In this document: one piece after another, positions 6,645-12,158 of the stretch
Layout: each line of letters begins with the position of its first letter
Numbering within the stretch: position 1 is the first letter of the stretch
Assembly: GCA_022601215.1 (NCBI GenBank)
Contig: JAHZIZ010000004.1
Span: 1 to 12,158, forward strand
Direction: 5' to 3'
From: Bacteroidota bacterium
Lineage (GTDB): Bacteria; Bacteroidota; Bacteroidia; Flavobacteriales; Flavobacteriaceae
Length of the DNA: 12,158 nt
Notes under the pieces: generated by a model
Seen by the model: only the letters and a program-made list of their open reading frames with translations
What the model was told of the DNA's origin: nothing
The model's database searches: none
Program-made: the position numbers and the translations under genes

Positions 6645-7313
6645 ATGGATCGACTTCGAGTACATATTGACATAGACCCTATACTCTATTCTAAAAATCC
6701 TGAGTCTACTGCTCTTGGAAAGAATATTGTTAGTACCAGCATTGAGATGATCAATGCTATGGGCTTCGAAGCTTTTACCTTCAAAAAACTGGGAATAGCT
6801 ATTGGTTCGAATGAGAGTTCTATCTATCGGTATTTTGAAAGTAAGCATGGGCTATTGGTATATCTCATAAGTTGGTATTGGAGTTGGGTTGAATATAAGA
6901 TAGTGTTTGCTACTACCAATGTAAATGACCCTTTACAAAAACTAAGCAATTGTATTGCCATTTTAACAGACACGATCAGTGAGGACAATTCGTTTTCGTA
7001 TATCAATGAAGTACTGCTCAATAAAATAATTATTTCAGAATCATCTAAAGCATATCATACTAAGGATATAGATACTGAAAACAAAAAAGGGTACTATAAA
7101 ACTTACAAACGAGTTGTTCAGCGCGTGAGTGAAATTGTGCTTGAGGTGAACCCTTTATATGAATTCCCTCATATGCTTATTTCTACCGTTATTGAAGGAG
7201 CTCATCACCAACGTTACTTCTCAACACACCTTCCCGCCCTGACCGATGTTGAGGATGGAAAAAATAACATTGTTCGTTTTTACTTAGATCTTGTAATTAA
7301 ATCATTACAATGA
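6645..7313 (+). CDS. TetR/AcrR family transcriptional regulator
   Basis: 222 residues. The N-terminal DNA-binding domain (about 24-72) contains the helix-turn-helix FTFKKLGIAIGSNESSIYRYF (44-64), with the family-typical end SIYRYFESKHGLL. The remaining three quarters are helical and form the ligand-binding/dimerisation part, with aromatic-rich SWYWSWVEY (76-84) after the HTH. It is the first gene of the export operon; its stop overlaps the next start in ATGA (7310-7313). The palindrome cluster directly upstream makes autoregulation, and so control of the exporter genes behind it, the likely role. The inducer cannot be predicted. Confidence 0.93.
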   Translation: MDRLRVHIDIDPILYSKNPESTALGKNIVSTSIEMINAMGFEAFTFKKLGIAIGSNESSIYRYFESKHGLLVYLISWYWSWVEYKIVFATTNVNDPLQKLSNCIAILTDTISEDNSFSYINEVLLNKIIISESSKAYHTKDIDTENKKGYYKTYKRVVQRVSEIVLEVNPLYEFPHMLISTVIEGAHHQRYFSTHLPALTDVEDGKNNIVRFYLDLVIKSLQ

Positions 7314-7666
7314 AAAACGGCCTTATTCATACTACTCTTTTCTTAAAAGTCTGGACAACAGTCGTCTTACTCGCTATGACTCTGCAAACTACGGGGCAAA
7401 CTATCACACTATTCACCTCTTTAGATTCACATTCGTTTATGCTTGTCGCCAACGGTGAAAAAAAAGGAGAACAAGAAGAACCAGGAGCAGAAGGAGAAGA
7501 AGAAATAGTCGAATCTGAGAGTGAAGAAATACTACTAGAAGGAATATGCCGAAATGAATCTATTGATGATGCCAACAAAAATTCCTTGATTTCATTCACT
7601 CAAAAAGGTAATATCCCAAAGGTTTATCTAGAAATACCTATGCCTCCTCCAGATTCTATGTACTAG
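7310..7666 (+). CDS. Small secreted protein with acidic low-complexity segment, unknown function
   Basis: 118 residues, not recognised as any family. Residues 1-30 look like a signal peptide: basic start (MKNGLIHTTLFLK), hydrophobic core VVLLAMTL, then TTGQ as a possible cleavage region. Residues about 47-78 form a Glu/Gly-rich acidic stretch (for example EEPGAEGEEE), encoded by a purine-rich run that includes eight As at 7458-7465. The C-terminal part (79-118) is more ordinary and ends in PMPPPDSMY. It starts within the tetR stop (ATGA), so it is translationally coupled to the regulator, and precedes the ABC gene by 104 bases. Coupling and a credible signal peptide argue that it is real. It could be a periplasmic accessory or a small exported substrate, but nothing in the sequence settles this. 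Confidence 0.7.
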   Translation: MKNGLIHTTLFLKVWTTVVLLAMTLQTTGQTITLFTSLDSHSFMLVANGEKKGEQEEPGAEGEEEIVESESEEILLEGICRNESIDDANKNSLISFTQKGNIPKVYLEIPMPPPDSMY

Positions 7667-7770
7667 GCCAACCTGGCTTACCTTTTCAATTTCATCAAGT
7701 TTCGTTGCTATTCTATTGCTTCGGAAGTAGTTACTGCTGTACCAATTTTTCATTCTTAAACCATCGTATC

Positions 7771-9423
7771 ATGAATACAATCTTGTCCCCATGGAGTCGT
7801 CTCAAGGGTTTATTACAATTAGACCGAAAGGACATCCGACAAATTTTCTATTACGCAATTTTCGCTGGGCTTGTTGCCCTCTCGCTTCCGCTAGGAATAC
7901 AAGCTATTATTAATCTTATTCAAGGAGCACAGGTTTCAACAGCTTGGATCGTTTTAGTCGTGCTGGTAACATTAGGAGTGGCTTTTCAAGGCATACTGCA
8001 ACTCATGCAAATACGTATACTTGAAAACATACAACAAAAAATTTTTACACGAGCTTCTTTTGAATTCGCCTTTCGATTTCCAAAAATTAAAATACATGAA
8101 TTGAGAAACTACTATCCTCCGGAACTGGCCAACCGTTTTTTTGATGTACTTACTATACAAAAAGGGCTATCAAAATTACTTATTGACTTTCCTGCTGCTA
8201 TACTCCAAATAACTTTTGGGCTGGCTTTACTATCTATTTACCACCCCTTTTTCATTATTTATGGTTTGTTCTTAGTATTCCTAGTGTATATGCTGTTTAA
8301 AATTACTGCAAAAAAGGGATTAGAGACAAGTCTAGAAGAATCCAAAAGTAAATACAAAGTGGCTCATTGGATTCAGGAAGTTTCTAGGTCCTTGATAAGT
8401 TTTAAACTTTCAGGAACGAGTGGACTGGCCATGCATCAAAATGATCTTCTTACCAGCAACTACTTAGAGGCCAGAGAGCGTCATTTTAAAATTCTGGTAC
8501 TCCAATTCATCCAACTCATTGGTTTTAAAGTATTGGTCACTGCTGGATTACTCATTATTGGTGGCCTGTTGGTCCTCAATCAACAAATGAATATAGGTCA
8601 GTTTGTTGCAGCCGAAATTATCATTTTACTAGTCATCGGTTCCGTAGAAAAGCTAATCCAAGGCTTAGAGTCTTTCTATGATGTATTAACTTCTTTGGAG
8701 AAAATAGGGCAAGTAGTAGACAAAAAACTTGAAGTCCAAGCTGGTGAAAACCCATTTGAGACCGGAAGCGGAATCCATATGGAATTAGAAAATGTAAATT
8801 ATACAACTCCTGAAGGGCAAGCAGTGTTACGCAATCTAAATTTTTCAATCCGAACCGGTGATCGCATCCAAATTGATGGGCCCTCAGGATCAGGGAAGAC
8901 TACCGTACTTAAGATATTGGCCGGACTCCTTTCTGCAAGTGGTGGTTCAATCTATGTAAATGACACTTCTTTTAAAGGTGTCTGGCTCAATAAATACAGG
9001 GCTGGCGTTGGACAGGTATTACCCGAACAATCGCCTTTTGAAGGAACTATTATTGAAAATATAACTTTCGGTAGAGCTGATATTTCTATGGAACGTGTAC
9101 ACTATGTTCTCAAAAATTTGGGATTACTTCCTTTTATCAAACAACAAGCAAATGGACTTAACACCATATTGTATCCAGAAGGGCAACAAATCCCTTTCAC
9201 CATTTCAAAACGAATTGTATTGGCAAGAGCCATTGTTCATTCACCAAGATTACTACTACTCAAAGATCCATTAGATCATTTTGAACCGAAAGAGGCAGAG
9301 CGAATTGTACGTTTCCTAACCGACGAAAATCAATCTTGGGCACTGGTAATCTCAAGCAGAGACCCACTATGGAAAAAATACTGTAACAAAGCCATTCATA
9401 TTGCTAACGGTAGCATTACCTAA
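7771..9423 (+). CDS. ABC transporter transmembrane/ATPase-like fusion protein with degenerate nucleotide-binding domain (type I secretion-like)
   Basis: 550 residues from the ATG at 7771. Residues about 25-300 form an ABC type-1 membrane domain with segments near 25-50, 58-78, 140-158, 160-178, 245-270 and 278-293. There is no N-terminal peptidase domain. The C-terminal NBD (about 336-550) has an intact Walker A, GPSGSGKTT (370-378), with K376. Other motifs are not standard: the signature place reads IPFTISKR (474-481) instead of LSGGQ-x-QR; the Walker B place reads LLLLKDP (494-500), with K498 for the Asp and D499 for the catalytic Glu; the D-loop reads DHFE; and the H-loop reads ISSR, with S529 for the His. 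The Q-loop region VLPEQSPFEGT lacks Gln at the expected place. It may act as a pseudo-ATPase or a slow, altered one. The start at 7771 is preferred to a TTG at 7705. HlyD and TolC partners follow, giving a tripartite exporter. Confidence 0.9.
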   Translation: MNTILSPWSRLKGLLQLDRKDIRQIFYYAIFAGLVALSLPLGIQAIINLIQGAQVSTAWIVLVVLVTLGVAFQGILQLMQIRILENIQQKIFTRASFEFAFRFPKIKIHELRNYYPPELANRFFDVLTIQKGLSKLLIDFPAAILQITFGLALLSIYHPFFIIYGLFLVFLVYMLFKITAKKGLETSLEESKSKYKVAHWIQEVSRSLISFKLSGTSGLAMHQNDLLTSNYLEARERHFKILVLQFIQLIGFKVLVTAGLLIIGGLLVLNQQMNIGQFVAAEIIILLVIGSVEKLIQGLESFYDVLTSLEKIGQVVDKKLEVQAGENPFETGSGIHMELENVNYTTPEGQAVLRNLNFSIRTGDRIQIDGPSGSGKTTVLKILAGLLSASGGSIYVNDTSFKGVWLNKYRAGVGQVLPEQSPFEGTIIENITFGRADISMERVHYVLKNLGLLPFIKQQANGLNTILYPEGQQIPFTISKRIVLARAIVHSPRLLLLKDPLDHFEPKEAERIVRFLTDENQSWALVISSRDPLWKKYCNKAIHIANGSIT

Positions 9424-9433
9424 AAAACAACGT

Positions 9434-10789
9434 ATGTTAAACATCTCAAGCAACCCCGTACATAAAAAGGTATCACTTTCAAAATATAATGCCTTTGATA
9501 TAGCTTTTACAAGTAAGCATAACAAATTGTTTAATCGCTTTTTAGCTGCATTTGCAATTGTACTAATGATCATACTATTCCTACCATGGACCCAAAATGT
9601 AAGTGGACAAGGGTACGTAACCACATTGACTCCAGATCAGCGTCCTCAAACAATTCAATCTCCTATTCCTGGGCGAATTGAACAATGGCACGTAAAAGAG
9701 GGCGATTTTGTTTCAAAAGGAGATACTATCCTACGTATATCAGAAATTAAAAACGAATATCAAGACCCACAATTAATTACACGCACTCTTGAGCAAAAGG
9801 AGGCAAAAACCCGATCAATTACGTCGTATGATGAAAAAATTAAAGCGCTAGAAAGTCAGGCATACGCACTTAATAATGAACTAAAATTAAAATTATCTCA
9901 GGCTAAAAACAAACTACAACAAGTGCTCTTTAAAGTGAAGAGCGATAGTATTGATCTAGAAGCTGCTCGTACCCACTTAAAGATTGCAAAAATCCAATAT
10001 AATAGAACCGTCACCCTTCATTCTGAAGGTTTGAAGGCAATGACGGATGTAGAGACCAAGAGGCTTGTATTACAGGAAACTCAGGCCGAATTAATTTCCC
10101 GAGAAAATAAATTGTTGGCAAGCAAAAATCAAGTCACTATTGCGCAATTGGAGATCGGCAGAGTGGCTGCTTCATACGCTGATAAAATAGCAAAATCACG
10201 AAGTGATAAATACACTGCCGAGTCAAACCAATATGAAACACAGGCCCAAGTTGCTAAACTTGAAAATCAGTCCGCTAATTATAAAATTCGTCAAGGGCTA
10301 TATTACATCACAGCACCGCAAAATGGTTACATCAATAAAGCCATTAAAAATGGTATCGGAGAAACGTTTAAGGAAGGAGACCAACTCCTTGGTATTATGC
10401 CGTCTAACTATGATTTAGCCGTAGAAACCTATGTTGAGCCCATAGACCTTCCCTTGATACATTTAGGTGAAAGCGTAAGAATTCAATTTGATGGATGGCC
10501 AGCAATCTTTTTCAGTGGATGGCCCAATGCCTCTTTTGGCACCTATGGTGGAAAGGTTGTAGCTATTGAGACCTTTATAAGCAACAACGGAAAATTTAGA
10601 GTACTAATTGCTCCAAATGAAGAAGAAACAAAATGGCCAGACAATGTACGCGTTGGATCTGGGGCCTACACCATTGCTCTATTAGAAGATGTCCCCATTT
10701 GGTATGAGTTATGGAGAAAACTAAACGGGTTTCCCCCTAATTACTACAGTCCAATTTCCAGTCAGACCACTAATTTAAATACCAAATGA
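9434..10789 (+). CDS. HlyD-type membrane fusion (periplasmic adaptor) protein
   Basis: 451 residues. A short cytoplasmic N-terminus is followed by one membrane anchor (about 33-52, FNRFLAAFAIVLMIILFLPW). The lipoyl-like hairpin has a first half QTIQSPIPGRIEQWHVKEGD (72-91) and a second half YITAPQNGYINKAIKNGIGE (291-310), separated by a long, Gln/Lys/Glu-rich coiled coil (about 115-288). A beta-barrel region (325-420) follows, including the repeated GW pattern FDGWPAIFFSGWP (352-364). This adaptor links the inner-membrane ABC protein with the TolC-like channel. It begins 10 bases after the ABC stop; the TTG at 9401 is rejected because it lies inside the ABC gene. Its stop overlaps the next start in ATGA (10786-10789). 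Confidence 0.94.
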   Translation: MLNISSNPVHKKVSLSKYNAFDIAFTSKHNKLFNRFLAAFAIVLMIILFLPWTQNVSGQGYVTTLTPDQRPQTIQSPIPGRIEQWHVKEGDFVSKGDTILRISEIKNEYQDPQLITRTLEQKEAKTRSITSYDEKIKALESQAYALNNELKLKLSQAKNKLQQVLFKVKSDSIDLEAARTHLKIAKIQYNRTVTLHSEGLKAMTDVETKRLVLQETQAELISRENKLLASKNQVTIAQLEIGRVAASYADKIAKSRSDKYTAESNQYETQAQVAKLENQSANYKIRQGLYYITAPQNGYINKAIKNGIGETFKEGDQLLGIMPSNYDLAVETYVEPIDLPLIHLGESVRIQFDGWPAIFFSGWPNASFGTYGGKVVAIETFISNNGKFRVLIAPNEEETKWPDNVRVGSGAYTIALLEDVPIWYELWRKLNGFPPNYYSPISSQTTNLNTK

Positions 10790-12158
10790 AGCATAGATTT
10801 ACAATACTCATACTGATCATATTTGGACATTTTGGCGCATACCTTAAAGCACAGACGTTAGAAAATGAATTAACGAAAATTCTTAGCTATGAAGAATACC
10901 TAGGCTTTGTAAAGCAACACCATCCATTAGCCAAACAGGCAGCATTAGTAATAAACGAAGGAGAAGCCAACCTTCTAAAAGCGCGAGGCGGCTTCGACCC
11001 TAAGATTGAAGTGGATTATGATCGAAAGAAATTTAAAGGGACCGAGTATTATGATCAACTTAATGCTACTTTTAAAATTCCGACCTGGTATGGGATTGAA
11101 CTTAAAGCCAATTTCGAAGAAAACACTGGCGAATTTTTAAATCGAGAAGGGTTCCTTCCCAGCGGTGGTCTTTATAACGCTGGCGTCTCTTTTTCTTTAG
11201 GTCGAGGGTTATTAATCAATGATCGGATGGCCCACCTTAAAAAGGCGCGTATCTATATTGAACAGACTGAGGCTGAACGTGACATACTAATAAACAACCT
11301 ACTATTTAATGCAAGTGAAGCTTATTTTAACTGGTTGATTACCCATAAGGCTCAAGCTATTCACGAGGCGTTTTTAGAAAATGCCTTAAAACGATTACAA
11401 GCCGTTTCAACAAGTGTCATGGAAGGAGATAAAGCTGCCATAGATAGTACTGAAGCCCGAATCATCTGGCAAAACAGGCAGTTAGATCTTGAAGCAGCAA
11501 GACTTAAGAATAGAAAAGCCACTTTGGTGGCAAGCAATTTTCTATGGTTAAATGGCATTCCTTTAGAACTTGAGAACAATATAATTCCAACTGCCCCAAA
11601 TATTGACGATTTAAAAACCTCATTGTTTCTTGACCGTATGGAATCTGATGTGATAAACTTAGATACTCATCCAAAAATAAAGAGTCTCTCAGCAAAAATA
11701 AAAAGCCTCATCATAGATCGGTCCGAGAAGAGAAACATGTTACTTCCTCAACTAGATTTTCAGTATAATTTTTTAACTCCAAAATCTGATCAATTATCAA
11801 GTCTAAATACTGCAAATTATAAAGCCTTCGTTAATTTTAACCTTCCCCTTTTTTTGAGAAAAGAAAGAGGGGATGCCAAACTTGCTAACATTAAACTAAA
11901 AGACGCAAACTTCGAACGTTCTATTTCAACCTTTCGCATCCGAAATAAAATAACGGCAATACGTGCCGAAATAAGCTCGTTAGAAACCCAATCCATTATT
12001 ATCCATAACATGGTTAAAGACTATACAACTTTAGTCGCTGCAGAAGAGCGAAAATTTGAGCTTGGTGAAAGCTCATTATTTCTCATTAATTCACGAGAAC
12101 AAAAACTTATCGATGTTCAACTTAAACAAAATCAACTTCTATTAAAACAGTTCATTTC
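10786..12158 (+). CDS. TolC-family outer membrane efflux/secretion protein (partial, C-terminus off the right edge)
   Basis: The frame runs open from the ATG at 10786 to the end of the window, 457 residues with no stop. A signal peptide is clear: MKHRFTILILIIFGHFGAYLKA, with cleavage likely after AYLKA before QT. The helical OEP repeats follow: the first from about residue 35 (EEYLGFVKQHHPLAKQAAL), with the periplasmic long helices around 150-270, and a second repeat starting near HPKIKSLSAKIKSL (about 292-305). The C-terminal part shows FELGESSLFLINSREQKLID, a pattern common at the end of the second repeat in TolC relatives, so only a short tail is probably missing. It overlaps the HlyD gene by four bases and completes the export system, forming the outer-membrane channel. 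Confidence 0.92.
   Translation, partial: MKHRFTILILIIFGHFGAYLKAQTLENELTKILSYEEYLGFVKQHHPLAKQAALVINEGEANLLKARGGFDPKIEVDYDRKKFKGTEYYDQLNATFKIPTWYGIELKANFEENTGEFLNREGFLPSGGLYNAGVSFSLGRGLLINDRMAHLKKARIYIEQTEAERDILINNLLFNASEAYFNWLITHKAQAIHEAFLENALKRLQAVSTSVMEGDKAAIDSTEARIIWQNRQLDLEAARLKNRKATLVASNFLWLNGIPLELENNIIPTAPNIDDLKTSLFLDRMESDVINLDTHPKIKSLSAKIKSLIIDRSEKRNMLLPQLDFQYNFLTPKSDQLSSLNTANYKAFVNFNLPLFLRKERGDAKLANIKLKDANFERSISTFRIRNKITAIRAEISSLETQSIIIHNMVKDYTTLVAAEERKFELGESSLFLINSREQKLIDVQLKQNQLLLKQFI

Noticed and set aside
7327..7599. Minus-strand open frame opposite the small secreted gene
   Set aside because: Ser-rich frame that is a mirror of the Glu-rich plus-strand codons; no start context or family pattern.
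7666..7682. Small hairpin GCCA-ACC-TGGC after the small secreted gene
   Set aside because: Only four base pairs with a three-base loop and no T-run; too weak for a terminator, and the genes on both sides seem to belong to one operon.
7705..7770. ABC gene start at TTG 7705
   Set aside because: The added 22 residues are Cys/Phe-rich and unlike the family start; the ATG at 7771 leads directly into the conserved amphipathic N-terminus.
7667..7770. Separate promoter for the ABC gene in the 104-base gap
   Set aside because: No TAnnTTTG element found on the plus strand in this gap; transcription from the tetR promoter is more likely.
9401..9433. HlyD start at TTG 9401
   Set aside because: It would lie inside the ABC coding region; the ATG at 9434, 10 bases after the ABC stop, is normal operon spacing.
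1..12158. Defence system, mobile element, prophage or CRISPR content
   Set aside because: No transposase, integrase, repeat array, tRNA or nuclease gene is seen; all recognised genes are core-type regulation, salvage, stress and export functions.

Overview
The window looks like chromosome of a marine-type Flavobacteriaceae bacterium (phylum Bacteroidota). The supporting signs are low GC, AT-rich spacers, weak or absent Shine-Dalgarno sequences, Bacteroidota-type -7 promoter elements (TAnnTTTG), a Bacteroidota-style lipoprotein signal, and protein families typical of that group. No RNA genes, insertion sequences, integrases or CRISPR arrays were seen. No gene-free stretch exceeds about 170 bases.

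Layout. (1) Bases 1-1883, minus strand: a two-component operon with a PAS-domain histidine kinase followed by a response regulator. The regulator fuses a receiver domain to a Crp/Fnr-type cyclic-nucleotide-binding domain and runs off the left edge before any DNA-binding domain. (2) Bases 1985-5270, plus strand: five closely packed genes, namely a TerB-like small protein, a DUF4163/DUF3298-type lipoprotein, a DUF998 membrane protein, deoC and deoD. The last two form a nucleoside-salvage pair with overlapping ATGA stop/start. A hairpin terminator at 5280-5305 serves both this operon and the convergent one. (3) Bases 6478-5334, minus strand: a stress pair of hibernation factor (hpf) and tandem universal stress protein. 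(4) Bases 6645-12158, plus strand: an export operon of TetR regulator, small secreted acidic protein, ABC-type exporter protein, HlyD-type adaptor and TolC-type outer-membrane protein, cut by the right edge.

The most interesting signal is regulatory. Two near-identical 17-base palindromic sites (core TGAT-N4-ATCA, the FNR-like pattern) lie before the histidine kinase gene and before hpf-usp. Each sits 23-24 bases from a TAnnTTTG element, which places the site centre about 41 bases from the predicted transcription start, the classical class II activator position. The simplest model is that the receiver-Crp fusion (or a paralogue) binds these sites, controls its own operon, and switches on ribosome hibernation and the universal stress protein. 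At the first site a divergent, weaker -7-like element faces the TerB-like operon at the same spacing.

The second notable point is the ABC protein of the export operon. It has an intact Walker A, but its signature motif, Walker B, Q-loop and H-loop are all strongly altered. The TetR gene has a cluster of ATAGT/ACTAT palindromes overlapping its own promoter, probably autoregulatory operators.
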